Positions 7,768-17,095 are shown, counted from the stretch's first letter. The stretch is 64,000 bases of DNA from Streptomyces sp. NBC_00353 (GCF_036108815.1 NZ_CP107985.1:9483501-9547500); one strand, 5' to 3'. Translations and numbers: made by a program. The notes: generated by a model from the sequence alone, not told the origin.

Positions 7768-8565
7768 ATGTCGCTGGAGCCACGGGCTGATCAGGGGGTG
7801 CCGGAGCCGACGGCCCGGGTGGTGCGGGCAGCGTTCCCGAAGGGAACGCTGCCGGTGCGGATCCGGGAGGCGTTGGGCCCGCTGTGTGAGGACGAGGCGT
7901 TCGCCAGGGCGTTCGCCGTCCGGGGACGTCCGGCTGTCTCGCCGGGGGCGTTGGCCTTGGTGTCGGTGTTGCACTGCGCGGAGGGGCTGACCGACCGGCA
8001 GGCCGCTGACCAGGTGCGGGCCCGGATGGATTGGAAGTTCCTGCTCGGCCTGGAGCTGTACGGTCCCGGGTTCGGAGCTTCCGTACTGAGCCTGTTCCGT
8101 TCCCGTCTCATCGAGCACGGACTGGAACAGGCGACGCTGGAGGTGGTGCTGGAACGCCTGCGCGGGCTGGACCTGCTGAAGGCCGGTGGCCGGCAGCGGA
8201 CCGATTCCACGCATGTGTTCGTGGCGGTGCGGACGCTGAACCGGATGGAGTTCGTCGGTGAGACGCTGCGAGCCGCACTGGAGGTGGTGGCGGTCGCGGC
8301 CCAGGCATGGCTGTCCGGCCTGGTCACAGCCGAGTGGGCTGAGCGCTACGGGCCGCGCGTGGACAACTACCGCTTCCCCAAGGGCGAAGAGGTCCGTGAA
8401 CAGTGGTCAGAGCAGGTCGGGCGGGACGGATTCGTCCTGCTGGAGGCAGCCTACGCCCCCACGGCTCCGGACCGGCTGCGCAAGATCGAAGCGGTGCAGG
8501 TGCTGCGGAATGCCTGGATCCACCGCGACGAGAAGGGGGTGTGCCGGCCGGAGGGAAAGGACGGG
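7768..8565 (+). pseudogene. IS1182-family transposase, interrupted
   Basis: From ATG 7768 (after GAGAGAG) the product carries the conserved N-terminal domain of IS1182 transposases (FPKGTLPVRIREALGPL, ALALVSVLHCAEGLTDRQAA, RQRTDSTHVF with the first catalytic Asp). Similarity ends near 8560, just before the DDE Asp and Glu of the second half would be expected, where an IS605-type element begins; the 3' half is not found on the other side. The transposase is therefore inactive. Confidence 0.8.
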
Positions 8566-8572
8566 GTGGCGG

Positions 8573-9001
8573 TCAGACGGGACGCTGCTGGTTTTCGATG
8601 TACTGCTTTACGACGGTCAGGGGTGCCCCGTCGCATGATCCTGCGAAGTAGGAGCCGGACCAGAAGTGTCCGCCCCACAGGTACCGGCGGACGTGGCTGT
8701 CGTACTCCTGGCGGAGCCTGCGGGAGCTGACGCCTTTGAGGGAGTTGACCAGCTTGGAGAGCTGGACCTTGGGCGGGTAGTGCACGAGCAGGTGGACGTG
8801 GTCCTGTTCGCCGTTGAACTGTTTAAGCTCGGCCTCGAAGTCGGCGCAGACCTCCCGCATGATCTCTTCGGTGCGGGTCAGCATGGCGTCGGTGAACGCC
8901 TTCTGCCGGTACTTCGTGAGAAAAACCAAGTGAACGTGCAGGTTGTAGACGACGTGACGTCCGGTGCGTACGTCGGGATTGGGTTTCCAGCGCGGTGACA
9001 T
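8573..9001 (-). CDS. tnpA: IS200/IS605-family Y1 transposase TnpA
   Basis: 142 residues, the normal length. The HUH metal-binding motif is H68-V-H70 (in DHVHLLV) and the nucleophile is Y134 (VVKQYIENQ). TnpA cuts and rejoins single-stranded DNA at the subterminal hairpins. All key residues are present so it is probably functional. Its start is 11 bp from the divergent tnpB start, so both promoters must overlap. Confidence 0.92.
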   Translation of the reverse strand: MSPRWKPNPDVRTGRHVVYNLHVHLVFLTKYRQKAFTDAMLTRTEEIMREVCADFEAELKQFNGEQDHVHLLVHYPPKVQLSKLVNSLKGVSSRRLRQEYDSHVRRYLWGGHFWSGSYFAGSCDGAPLTVVKQYIENQQRPV

Positions 9002-9012
9002 AGACCAATGCT

Positions 9013-10305
9013 ATGCTCTCGGTTGTGAGTCAAGGCACCCTGGTAAAGCGGCAGTTCGGGCACCGTGCCCGGCTTTCGCTGTCTCCTGCTGGGATTCGCA
9101 CGGCGGATGATCAGGCGCACGCGGCCCGCACGATGTGGAATCTTCTCCACGCGTGGTGGCGGATGATGCCGAAGGAGAGGCGGACGCTCGCGAACGCGGA
9201 TGAAGCGATCCGTCAGGCACGTAAGGACATTGACTTCCTCGCCGTGCTGCCGGCCCAGGCCGCGCAGGCCGTGCTGAAGACGTACTTCCAGGCGTGGAAG
9301 AACTGCTGGGAGGGTCGCGCCGACGCCCCGAACTTCAAGGGCCGCTTCCGCACGGTGATGTCGGTGGACATCCCGCAGGGCCGGGACCTGAACGTCGTCC
9401 GTGTGCACCGCCGCTGGGGCGTGGTCAGCATTCCCAAGGTGGGCCGGGTCCGCTTCCGGTGGACCCGAGACCTTCCGGTCGGCAAGCGTGCAGGCGCGGA
9501 GAACCGGATCACCGGGGCACGGCTGGTCAAGGACGCGCTCGGCTGGCACATCGCCTTCCGTGTTCAGACCTTGGAGGTCAGGCCCGAGCCTCACCGGGGG
9601 CCGGACGTCGGCATCGACGTGGGTGTCACCGTGCCGCTGGCCCTCTCGGACGGCGAAACGTACGAGCACGGCGAATGGCTGACCGGCAAGGAGAAGGCCA
9701 GGCTTCTGCACCTGGAGCAGCGCGCCGCGCAGCGTAAGCGGCACCGCAAGCCCGGCGAGCGCACCAGCCGCCGGCTGCACCGCACCTACGACCAGATCGC
9801 AGGACTGCGCGCGAAAGCCAAGCGCCGGGCCCTGGACTGGCAGCACCAGACGACCACCGTCATCGCTAAGCGGTACGGCACCGTAGTGGTCGAAGCACTC
9901 ACCATCACGAACATGGTCAAGTCGGCCAGGGGAACCATCGAGGAGCCGGGGAGGAACGTTGCCCAGAAGTCTGGGCTGAACCGCTCCATCAGCGGGGAGG
10001 CATGGGGCCGGACGGTCACCATGCTGACGTACAAGTCCGCCCAGCTCGGCGGCACCCTGCACAAGGTCCCCGCCCCCGGCACCTCCCAACGCTGCTCAGC
10101 GTGCGGCTTCACCACGCCCGGCAACCGGGAGGACCAGGCCGTGTTCGTGTGCAAGAACCCGGACTGCGGCTGGTCGGGCAACGCCGACCACAACGCAGCC
10201 CGGAACATCTTGCACCTGTACCGCATGGGCCTCGCGCTCATCCCGGCTGCCGGGAGGGCAGTCGTCAGGCGCGCGAAGCGCGTCAAGCCCGCTGCCGCAA
10301 GGTAA
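9013..10305 (+). CDS. tnpB: TnpB RNA-guided nuclease of the IS605-type element
   Basis: 430 residues. RuvC-like catalytic residues D202 (GIDVGV), E294 (VVEAL) and D392 (ADHNAARN) and the four-Cys zinc finger C361/C364/C380/C385 are all present, so this copy looks intact. TnpB proteins are guide-RNA-directed DNA endonucleases related to Cas12. ATG 9013 is taken as the start; a GTG at 9025 is an alternative. The ORF ends just before the right-end hairpin of the element. Confidence 0.92.
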   Translation: MLSVVSQGTLVKRQFGHRARLSLSPAGIRTADDQAHAARTMWNLLHAWWRMMPKERRTLANADEAIRQARKDIDFLAVLPAQAAQAVLKTYFQAWKNCWEGRADAPNFKGRFRTVMSVDIPQGRDLNVVRVHRRWGVVSIPKVGRVRFRWTRDLPVGKRAGAENRITGARLVKDALGWHIAFRVQTLEVRPEPHRGPDVGIDVGVTVPLALSDGETYEHGEWLTGKEKARLLHLEQRAAQRKRHRKPGERTSRRLHRTYDQIAGLRAKAKRRALDWQHQTTTVIAKRYGTVVVEALTITNMVKSARGTIEEPGRNVAQKSGLNRSISGEAWGRTVTMLTYKSAQLGGTLHKVPAPGTSQRCSACGFTTPGNREDQAVFVCKNPDCGWSGNADHNAARNILHLYRMGLALIPAAGRAVVRRAKRVKPAAAR

Positions 10306-10359
10306 GCAGGAATCTCCCGGCTTCAGCCAGGAGAGCACTTCAACTCAACGGCCAGTTCG

Positions 10360-10391
10360 CTACTCAGGGGTACTGCTACTCAGGGGTACTG
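10360..10391 (+). repeat. 16-bp tandem duplication
   Basis: The unit CTACTCAGGGGTACTG occurs twice head-to-tail (10360-10375 and 10376-10391), between the IS605-type right end and the hydrolase relic. It may be a scar of slippage or element movement. Confidence 0.7.
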
Positions 10392-10412
10392 GCGGCGGGG
10401 CATCACTGAACT

Positions 10413-11043
10413 GGGGACAGGGCGGCGGCACATCACCTACGACGAGCGGGCCCGCGGCAAATCGAAGCGTTCGGCGGACTATTCCTTCGAGGCAGCCGTC
10501 CGGGACGTCGATGCCGTTCTCGCGGCCAGGGGCGTGGACCGGGCGCTGCTAGTGGGCTGGTCCTACGGGGTGTTCGTCGGGGCGCACTGGGCCGGCCGGA
10601 ATCCGGAGCGTGCCCTGGGCGCGGTCCTGGCGCGTTCCCGTACGACTGGCTCGACGAGGCCATGGAGCAGCGGATCCGGAAGCTGTTCCGGCGGATGAGC
10701 TGGTTCCTGCCGCTGCTGCGCCCGACGGGCCTGGCCCCGCGGATGACCGCCGAACAGCAACATCGAGCTCGGCTAACTCTCCCGCGAGCGTGAGCTGGGC
10801 CCCGTGCTGGACAACATCACCGTCCCAGTGCGGTATGTGGTCGCTTCGGGGACGTCCTTGGGGAGCCGCGGTGATGAGCAGGAACGGATACGCACCAGCC
10901 TCGATGCGGTGACCGCCCACCACCCGAACATCCAGATCGGCGCGAAGGTCGCCAGCAACTACGGTGCGATCCTCAAGAAGGACTTCCAGGCCATCGCCGA
11001 GGCCGTACGCGAGGTTGCCGCCCTCGACCGCGGGGGGCGCTGA
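10413..11043 (+). pseudogene. Alpha/beta hydrolase, decayed
   Basis: Translation of successive frames gives a hydrolase: YDERARGKS, then the nucleophile elbow LVGWSYG, then FPYDWLDEAMEQRIRKLFRRM, then a C-terminal part from ITVPVRYVVASGTS to the TGA at 11043. Several lesions are visible: the 5' end is missing at the IS junction, a small deletion shifts the frame near 10630, another shift occurs near 10757 and a TAA lies in frame at 10774-10776. It must be non-functional. Confidence 0.75.
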
Positions 11044-11218
11044 AGGTACGACCGGCGGACTGCCGGCATCCGGGCCGTCGGGCGGCGTTTCACCGAACCG
11101 CAGCGGCGGAGTGGCCGAGCAGAAGGCAGCGTGGGCAGGCTGTGCTGGGCGCAGCTGCTCGTACGCGGCGACCTGCGCGGTTCGCGGTGTCACGGCCGTT
11201 CCACTTTCCGGCAGGCCG
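11044..11218. other. Short intergenic stretch, nothing identified
   Basis: No recognisable gene or hairpin was found between the hydrolase relic and the convergent small gene. Confidence 0.4.
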
Positions 11219-11503
11219 TTACGAATGAGCCACGACCTCGCCGGCCGTGACCTGGGGAGGGCTGGGGAGCAGGGAGGCGAGGCGGTCCCGTACGAAATCC
11301 GCCGCCCGATCGGTCGACTCCTCGGCGCCGGACGGGTCCTGGAAGACACTCGTCGAGACCATCACCCCGCCCCCGGCATCGACCCAGTAATAGGCCACGA
11401 AACCTTGGACCTGGCGGAGGAGCGGCAGGAACCCCTCGTTCACCTGGCGCCCCGCCTCGGCCGGATCGGTCACCCCTTCGTACCGCCGAACCACTGCATA
11501 CAT
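11219..11503 (-). CDS. Small protein resembling antibiotic-biosynthesis-monooxygenase-like (ABM) fold proteins
   Basis: 94 residues (MYAVVRRYEGV, then QVQGFVAYYWVDAGGGVMVSTSVFQD, then a helix with RAADFVRDRLASLLP). The alternation of strands and helices and the VxGFxxYY pattern fit a dimeric ferredoxin-like/ABM fold; no catalytic residues are claimed. The ATG at 11503 follows AGGAG at a spacing of 6, which decides against longer upstream starts. Confidence 0.65.
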   Translation of the reverse strand: MYAVVRRYEGVTDPAEAGRQVNEGFLPLLRQVQGFVAYYWVDAGGGVMVSTSVFQDPSGAEESTDRAADFVRDRLASLLPSPPQVTAGEVVAHS

Positions 11504-12282
11504 GGCTGATCTCCTGACTGGATCGCTGGGCCGCCTTCTGCGGAGACGGCATACCCGCCGCAGGACGTGCAGTGTGCGCGAGACGTGCCGCAATCACCGG
11601 AAGGACCCTCAGCGGTGATCCGAATGGCGGCTTTTGGCACTGCTCCGGTGCCCGCTCCGCCGAACGACGGCCGGACGCCGGCATGCGACCGCATGCGATA
11701 CAGGGCCTGTGGCGGGATGTGTTCATGGAGTGGTTCCCGTCGAACCCGTACCGCAGCCGCCCCGGCCACCTGTCGCTGGACAGGACCGAAGCGGACGTCA
11801 CCTGCCTCGGCCGGCATCGCCGCAGCCCGCTCACCGGCGTCGACGGCTTCGTCGAAGCAGGCATTTCGCGTAGGTCGTTGCCCGACGACGGGTGGGCCCG
11901 TGACCTGCCACGCTTCGAAAGACGGATCGGATGAGCAAGTCAGGTGGTGGCCTGTGTCGAAAACGAGACGCAGGGTGCCGGACTTGAACGCGACCACCGA
12001 CAGGACACTCGCTCCGAAGAGAGCAAGGGCCGCGGCCACGTCCTGTGACTGCGGATTCAGGAGTACGGACGGGCTGGCATGCACTGTCCCGTACGAGAGC
12101 CTGACTGGCGCTTCCAATGCGATTTCCCAGTCCGAGCCGACGACCAGCACGAGCCTGAAGTCCACACTGATCTTGGTCACGCTCATCCCGCGAAGGCTTA
12201 GGACCCACCGGTCGTCGTGTTCGACGGGACTCTCTTCAGTGCTCACTACTGCACCTTGGCCGATTCGACGGTCGAGAGCCAT
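11470..12282 (-). CDS. DUF6188-like protein with an unrelated, probably foreign, C-terminal half
   Basis: The first ~135 residues (DRWVLSLRGMSVTKISVDF, SDWEIALEAPVRLSYG, FDTGHHLTCSSDPSFEAWQVTGP) resemble small actinobacterial DUF6188 proteins, which are normally about 120-130 residues and of unknown function. From about 11885 downward the frame becomes Arg/Pro-rich and finally runs antisense over the neighbouring gene, so the natural C-terminus seems lost and the ORF simply reads through to 11470. The ATG at 12282 follows a strong GGGAGGG. A GTG at 12246 is an alternative. Confidence 0.55.
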   Translation of the reverse strand: MALDRRIGQGAVVSTEESPVEHDDRWVLSLRGMSVTKISVDFRLVLVVGSDWEIALEAPVRLSYGTVHASPSVLLNPQSQDVAAALALFGASVLSVVAFKSGTLRLVFDTGHHLTCSSDPSFEAWQVTGPPVVGQRPTRNACFDEAVDAGERAAAMPAEAGDVRFGPVQRQVAGAAAVRVRREPLHEHIPPQALYRMRSHAGVRPSFGGAGTGAVPKAAIRITAEGPSGDCGTSRAHCTSCGGYAVSAEGGPAIQSGDQPCMQWFGGTKG

Positions 12283-12398
12283 GGGATCCCTCCCATGCGC
12301 GGGGTGGGACGTGAGCCGCGCCAGGGCGGCGTGGCGCGCCCAGGTTCGATGAGACAGAGCCCGAACGACTCGGTTCGTTGAGGAAACGACTCGATTGA

Positions 12399-12630
12399 GT
12401 GAGACGAGACAACGAGTCCCGCGACGGCCAGCCGCTGCTCCGTGACCATCTCGTTTTGTCGGTCAAGGTCCGCCGCACCGACGGCCAGTGGGGCACGCGC
12501 GCACGCTCCGCACCCGCACCCTGCTTGAGTACACCGTCGCGCTGTCCGAGCTGTACAACCAGTGCGTCCTCGAAGAGATCTGCACCGACCTGAACCTCGC
12601 CACCACACCATCTGGGTACTGGCGACCTGG
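12399..12630 (+). pseudogene. Fragment of a MobF (TrwC-type) relaxase
   Basis: In one frame SRDGQPLLRDHLVLSVKV then RTDGQWGT (about 12414-12498), and after a frameshift LLEYTVALSELYNQCVLEEI (from about 12512), match consecutive parts of the relaxase domain of MobF proteins from actinobacterial conjugative elements. One histidine of the metal-binding triad region is replaced (LRDH versus LHDH in the fragment at 36311). Neither end of the gene is present; it is a relic of an integrative or conjugative element. Confidence 0.65.
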
Positions 12631-12699
12631 CCCAGCCCACCACCGGCCGGCACCACGAACACGCCCTGGGAGCACCGGTGGGTTCGTTCCGACAGGCCG

Positions 12700-13092
12700 T
12701 CACAACTGTTCGGCGTCGAAGATCGTCCTTGAGTCCAGGATTCCGTCGGCGTTGTCCTCTGCCCACCTGGCCAGAGCTTGGACAATTTTCAGCAAGCTGA
12801 GCCCGCGCGGGGTGAGGGCGTAGTCGACGCGTGGGGGCTTGGTGTTGTGGACGGTCCTCGTTACGAGCCCGTCGCGCTCCAGCCTGCGCAATGTGGCGCT
12901 GAGCATCCGCTGGGTGATGGGACTGCTGAGGCGGCGCAGTTCGTTGAACCCACGTGTGGTGTCGGCGAGCTTGCAGATCACGACTACGGACCACTTGTCG
13001 CCGATCCGTTCCAGCACGTCGCGGATGAGGTCGCGTCCTTGTTCGCACAGAGCGGGGTCTGTGTCGCCGGGATCCGTGAGCGACTGCGTCAT
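12700..13092 (-). CDS. HxlR-family transcriptional regulator
   Basis: 130 residues with the HxlR winged helix: LERIGDKWSVVVICKLADTTRGFNELRRL, ITQRMLSATLRRLERDGLVTR, and YALTPRGLSLL. A Cys in the N-terminal segment (LCEQGRD) matches the usual redox-sensing position of HxlR/YodB types. It is divergent from the quinone oxidoreductase at 13295, a common pairing in which the regulator represses the detoxifying enzyme until quinones or aldehydes modify it. Candidate sites in the 200-bp gap include AGTAAGTATAC near its start. Confidence 0.9.
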   Translation of the reverse strand: MTQSLTDPGDTDPALCEQGRDLIRDVLERIGDKWSVVVICKLADTTRGFNELRRLSSPITQRMLSATLRRLERDGLVTRTVHNTKPPRVDYALTPRGLSLLKIVQALARWAEDNADGILDSRTIFDAEQL

Positions 13093-13294
13093 AGCAGTAA
13101 GTATACGAGCGAAACCGGGTACCGCCGGGGAACCAGGTACGCGTCACGCCGGACCTCGCTCGGGGTGGTTCCCCCCGGGATACCTGCGCACTTCGAAGTG
13201 CCCTCTTGTCGCTTTTCGTGTGGTTCGCGAGACTCGATACCAGGTACGGAAGACGTACAAGGTATTCATTGGTTACTGCTCTAGGGGTCGTGAC

Positions 13295-14254
13295 GTGCAA
13301 GCCGTTGGACTGTACGAGTTCGGCGAACCGGACGTACTGCAGGTTGTCGATCTACCGGATCCGCACCCCGGGCCCGGTGAGGTCCGTGTGCGCGTTCACG
13401 CAGCCGCGGTGAATCCGGCGGACGCACTGCTGCGAGCAGGTGCGCATGCGGAAAGACTCCGGGAGTTTCCGGGCCCGTATGTTCCCGGGATGGACATCGC
13501 GGGCGTGGTCGACGAGGTCGGCCCGGCGACCGGGACCGAACTTCGCGTGGGCGACCCGGTCATGGCGATGCTCATGCCCCTGGGGACTGCCGCCGGCGGC
13601 TACGCCGAGTACAGGGTACTGCCGGCCAGTTGGGTGGTTCGTGCACCAGCGGGCTTTGACCACGCGAGTGCGGCAACCCTGCCCATGAACGGACTCACCG
13701 CACTGCGGACGCTCGACCTGCTGGCCCTCCCGGCGGGATCGGTCCTCGCCGTCGTCGGGGCTGCCGGGACGCTCGGTAGCTATCTGGTGCAGCTGGCCAA
13801 GCACGCGGGACTCACCGTGATAGCCGATGCAGCACCCGCCGATGAGGAACTGGTCCGCGGATTCGGCGCGGACGAGATCGTGGCCAGAGGACCCAACGTC
13901 GCCGAACATCTCCGCGCCCGGTATCCCGACGGCGTGGACGCGGTCGCCGATGTCGCGCTGCTCGGTCAACGACTGTCCGAAACCGTCCGCGACGGCGGCA
14001 CCTTCGTCCGCTTCCGCAGTGCCGAGGAACCCGGCGGCTACGAGCTCGAGAACAGCGGCAGGATCACCGTGCGGACGACGTTTGTCCCCGACTACTTCGG
14101 ACGCACGGACAAACTGAACCAGATCCGGGAACTCGCCGAGACGGCCGTCCTCATCCCACGGGTCGCGCAGACCTATTCCCCTGTTGAGGCCGGTGACGCG
14201 CACCGCCGGATGGCGGCCGGCGGCGTCCGCGGCCGCCTCGTCGTCACCTTCTGA
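13295..14254 (+). CDS. Zinc-free quinone oxidoreductase (MDR family)
   Basis: 319 residues. N-terminal GroES-like domain (PGPGEVRVRVHAAAVNPADALLRAG) and NAD(P)-binding domain with VVGAAGTLGSYLVQLAKHAG. No structural or catalytic zinc ligands are seen, so it should be an NADPH:quinone reductase type. The GTG at 13295 follows AGGGG; no ATG is available nearby. Divergent from HxlR and followed 38 bp later by an SDR, forming a likely two-gene unit under HxlR control. Confidence 0.85.
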   Translation: MQAVGLYEFGEPDVLQVVDLPDPHPGPGEVRVRVHAAAVNPADALLRAGAHAERLREFPGPYVPGMDIAGVVDEVGPATGTELRVGDPVMAMLMPLGTAAGGYAEYRVLPASWVVRAPAGFDHASAATLPMNGLTALRTLDLLALPAGSVLAVVGAAGTLGSYLVQLAKHAGLTVIADAAPADEELVRGFGADEIVARGPNVAEHLRARYPDGVDAVADVALLGQRLSETVRDGGTFVRFRSAEEPGGYELENSGRITVRTTFVPDYFGRTDKLNQIRELAETAVLIPRVAQTYSPVEAGDAHRRMAAGGVRGRLVVTF

Positions 14255-14292
14255 ATCCCACCCAACTCCAAGAAAAACAGGAGTAGTCAGCA

Positions 14293-15057
14293 ATGCCAGC
14301 ACGTTTCACCAACAAGGTCGTCCTCATCACAGGCGCCACCTCCGGCATGGGCCGGGCCGCCGCCGGGCGAATCGCCGCCGAGGGCGCAAAGGTCGTCCTC
14401 GCGGCCCGTGGCAAGGAGGCCGGCGACGCGCTGGCCGCCGAACTGCGCGCCGGTGGAGCAGACGCCGTCTTCGTACCCACCGACGTGACAGCCGAGGCCG
14501 AGGTCGCGGACTTGGTCCAGCAGGTCGTCGACAGGCACGGACGCCTCGACGGGGCCTTCAACAACGTCGGCGCGGCCACCGCCGTCGGCCCGCTCACCGA
14601 CATCGACAGCACGGCCTGGAACGCCGACCTGGCGCTCAACCTCAGCAGTGTCTTCTTCAGCCTGAAGTACCAGCTGCCAGTGCTGCAAGCATCCGGCGGC
14701 GGCGCGATTGTGAACAACGCCTCCAACCTCGCAATCACCGGAGCCCCCGGCATGGCCTCCTACAGCGCCGCCAAGCACGGCGTCGTCGGACTCACACGGT
14801 CGGCCGCCCTCGACGTGGCCGCTACCGGCGTACGTATCAACGCGCTCGTCACCGGCGGCGTCGACACCCCCCTGCTCCGCAACAACATGGGCCTGCCGCC
14901 GGAAGAGGCCGTCCGCGTGGCCGGAGCGTTGCACCCGATCGGGCGGATCGCCCAGCCGGACGAGATCGCGGCGTTCGTGGCCTTCCTCCTCAGCGACGAA
15001 GCGACGTTCATCACCGGAGCCGCACTCGCCATCGACGGCGGCATGACCGCCGCATGA
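14293..15057 (+). CDS. SDR-family oxidoreductase (classical)
   Basis: 254 residues. Cofactor motif TGATSGMG near the N-terminus, NNASN with the catalytic Ser region, YSAAK as the Tyr/Lys pair, and the usual end (GRIAQPDEIAAFVAFLLS, TGAALAIDGG). It reduces or oxidises an unknown alcohol/ketone with NAD(P)(H). The start follows AGGAG. It lies 38 bp after the quinone oxidoreductase and is probably in its operon. Confidence 0.9.
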   Translation: MPARFTNKVVLITGATSGMGRAAAGRIAAEGAKVVLAARGKEAGDALAAELRAGGADAVFVPTDVTAEAEVADLVQQVVDRHGRLDGAFNNVGAATAVGPLTDIDSTAWNADLALNLSSVFFSLKYQLPVLQASGGGAIVNNASNLAITGAPGMASYSAAKHGVVGLTRSAALDVAATGVRINALVTGGVDTPLLRNNMGLPPEEAVRVAGALHPIGRIAQPDEIAAFVAFLLSDEATFITGAALAIDGGMTAA

Positions 15058-15534
15058 CAGATGCCGGACGGTACTGCGGGTAAAGCCGCCCACAAGGCAA
15101 GTGGCAGCACCGGCGCCGACCGCGACCGGCTGCGATGCGCCCGCTGGTGTCAGCGGGGTGGCGCCAGTGACGGTGCGTCAAATTGATGGGTTCGTGCTGG
15201 CGGTGTGAGTGGGTGACGCGGATGCCACTGACATGTGGGTGATGTCAGGCGTGGCTGTCGCTGTCGTGGGCCGGTACATCCCCGAGTGCCTGACTGTCGT
15301 GGAAACGGGTGTTTCTGCTCCCTGTGGCTTGTCCGGGGGCGAGGCCGGCCACGCGTAGGCCGGTTCGGTGGCGGGGGAGCGCATGGTGGTGGAGGAGCGG
15401 GTCGGTCTGCCGGATGCGGGGCGTGGGGGAGTGCGTGGGCCGGCGGTTGGCCAGTTGCTGGGGCCCCGGCCGTAGGACCGTGAAGCCGAGCTACTCGTAG
15501 TAGGGGCCCAGGATCATGCGGGGCCGGCCGCAGG
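15058..15534. other. Noncoding stretch
   Basis: Open frames here give Arg/Pro-rich or Gly-rich products without domains. I see no gene; the region separates the SDR from the convergent PepSY gene and ends in the hairpin at 15535. Confidence 0.5.
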
Positions 15535-15581
15535 CATCTGACTCCGGCCCGGCACAATGCGTGCCGAGCCGGAGTCAGATG
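15535..15581 (-). terminator. Large hairpin downstream of the PepSY gene
   Basis: Outer arms of 14 bp (CATCTGACTCCGGC, 15535-15548, and its complement 15568-15581) enclose a second stem CGGCAC/GTGCCG around AATGC. It lies 20 bp beyond the stop of the minus-strand PepSY gene and, being symmetric, could serve convergent transcription too. Confidence 0.75.
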
Positions 15582-15601
15582 AGGCCTTCCCGGCTTCGGC
15601 G

Positions 15602-17095
15602 CTACGCGGCGCGGCCTCGCCGGACGAGCCCGGCTGTCACGTCCAGGACGAGGAACCCGATCAGCGTGATCCCCAGAACGGGCAGTGCCCAGCCGAGGGC
15701 GACGACGGCCGGAACGCCGATGATCAGCACCGGCAGGGGCAGCTGCCGCCACGTCCCCCGTGCCGGAGCCTTGCCGAAGACCGCCGTACGGTCGTCACGC
15801 ATGGGGCGCCGCTGCCACCACATGCGGTAACCCCACACAATGACGAAGACCAGACCGAGCGCGATCAGCGCCAGCAGGATCTGGTTGGCGAGGCCGAAGA
15901 GCAGGCCCATGTGGCCTTGGACGCCGAGCTTGCTGAGCTTGGCCAGGGCGGGATAGTCGGACCACCGGCTCTCGGCGGTGACCTCACCCTTGACGGGGTC
16001 GACGGCCACCTGGTCGTACTGCACCGGCCAGCGGTTATCGTCCTGAGCCACGGTCCAGGCGCTCACCGCGTCCTCGGGCGGCGTCAACTCCACCCGGCCG
16101 CCCAGCCCGGCGTCGCGCGCCACAGCGAGGACTGCGTCGAAATCAGCGGGGTCCGTCGACGCCGAGTCGTGGCCCGTGCCGTGCCCGGCGTGCCCCGCGT
16201 GCTCGCCCTCGGTTGTCTCGGCCCCGCCGGGCAGCGTGGTGACCAGCTCCGGCGCCTGGCCCTTGGCTGCATCCAGCAGCTGCCCGAAGTGGTCGCCGGC
16301 GTAGTGGGACCAGGTCAGGCCGGTGGCGCTGAGGAAGAACAGGCCGATAGCGAGCCACACGCCGGTGGCCGCGTGCCGACTGCGAGTACGCCGTACGCCC
16401 CGGGCGGAGCGATCGGGCAGCAGAACGCCGCGCGCCGACCTGACGCGCTGTCCCCGGGCGCGTCCCAGCCACAGGACAAGCCCCCCTGCGACGATCACCC
16501 AGAGCCAGCTCGCGGCGACCTCCGAGTAGAGCCGGCCGGTCTCACCGAGGTGCAGATTGCGGTGCAGGTCGTCCAGCCATGTGGTGAGAGGCGTCGAGCC
16601 GTACCAGGTCGTCAGTTCGCCCTGGACCTTGGCGGTGTAGGGGTCGACGAAGACGGTGCGCTGTTTGTCGCCCAGCTCCGGCAGCGACAGCACCACCCGC
16701 GTGGTGTCCTCCGGTCCGGGCGGGGTGATCACCGAAGCCAGCGTGCCTTCCGGGTGGGCGTCCCGGGCCGCCGCGATCTGTTCCGTGAGCGGGCGCGGCC
16801 CGTTGCCGACCTGCTCCACCCGGAGCTGGTCGCCGTAGACGAGCTGGTCGAGCTGGGGCGTGAAGGTGTACGCCAGCCCGGTCAGCGCGGCCACGAGCAG
16901 AAAGGGGGCGACGAATACCCCGGCGTAGAAGTGCAGCCGCACGAGCAGCGCTCGTACACCCCTCCACGAACGACCTGGCTGCGAGGCGCCGGCCTCCGCG
17001 GCGGGCGACGGCCCGGTGGGGCCGGCAGCTTCCACCACGGCCGTTACGGCCTCACCGCGGTCGTCCCTCGGTGCTTGTTCCTGTGTTGAAGACAT
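15602..17095 (-). CDS. PepSY-domain membrane protein (PepSY-TM)
   Basis: 497 residues: a TM segment near residue 60-80 (FYAGVFVAPFLLVAALTGLA), a PepSY-type periplasmic domain, a central TM (LWVIVAGGLVLWLG), another (GVWLAIGLFFLSATGLT), a His-rich loop (HAGHAGHGTGH) and a second PepSY-type domain, ending with two or three TM helices. PepSY-TM proteins are often linked to iron or copper uptake/reduction; the His-rich loop fits metal binding but the role is inferred. The start ATG at 17095 was chosen over a longer frame whose N-terminus is Arg-rich. Confidence 0.8.
   Translation of the reverse strand: MSSTQEQAPRDDRGEAVTAVVEAAGPTGPSPAAEAGASQPGRSWRGVRALLVRLHFYAGVFVAPFLLVAALTGLAYTFTPQLDQLVYGDQLRVEQVGNGPRPLTEQIAAARDAHPEGTLASVITPPGPEDTTRVVLSLPELGDKQRTVFVDPYTAKVQGELTTWYGSTPLTTWLDDLHRNLHLGETGRLYSEVAASWLWVIVAGGLVLWLGRARGQRVRSARGVLLPDRSARGVRRTRSRHAATGVWLAIGLFFLSATGLTWSHYAGDHFGQLLDAAKGQAPELVTTLPGGAETTEGEHAGHAGHGTGHDSASTDPADFDAVLAVARDAGLGGRVELTPPEDAVSAWTVAQDDNRWPVQYDQVAVDPVKGEVTAESRWSDYPALAKLSKLGVQGHMGLLFGLANQILLALIALGLVFVIVWGYRMWWQRRPMRDDRTAVFGKAPARGTWRQLPLPVLIIGVPAVVALGWALPVLGITLIGFLVLDVTAGLVRRGRAA

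Larger units (their letters stand above)
8560..10345. mobile_element. IS605-type element with divergent tnpA and tnpB
   Basis: The element contains a Y1 transposase (minus strand) and TnpB (plus strand), which start 11 bp apart. The right end shows an imperfect hairpin at 10313-10334 (TCTCCCGGC / GCCAGGAGA, one mismatch, TTCA loop), as usual for ends recognised by Y1 transposases; the exact left end within about 8545-8572 is not resolved. It was inserted in the IS1182-type transposase. A guide (omega) RNA overlapping the tnpB 3' end and right end is expected from the family but was not demonstrated. Confidence 0.8.

Noticed and set aside
11572..11934. Plus-strand ORF opposite the DUF6188 read-through
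   Set aside because: No recognised domain or SD; too little support to call.
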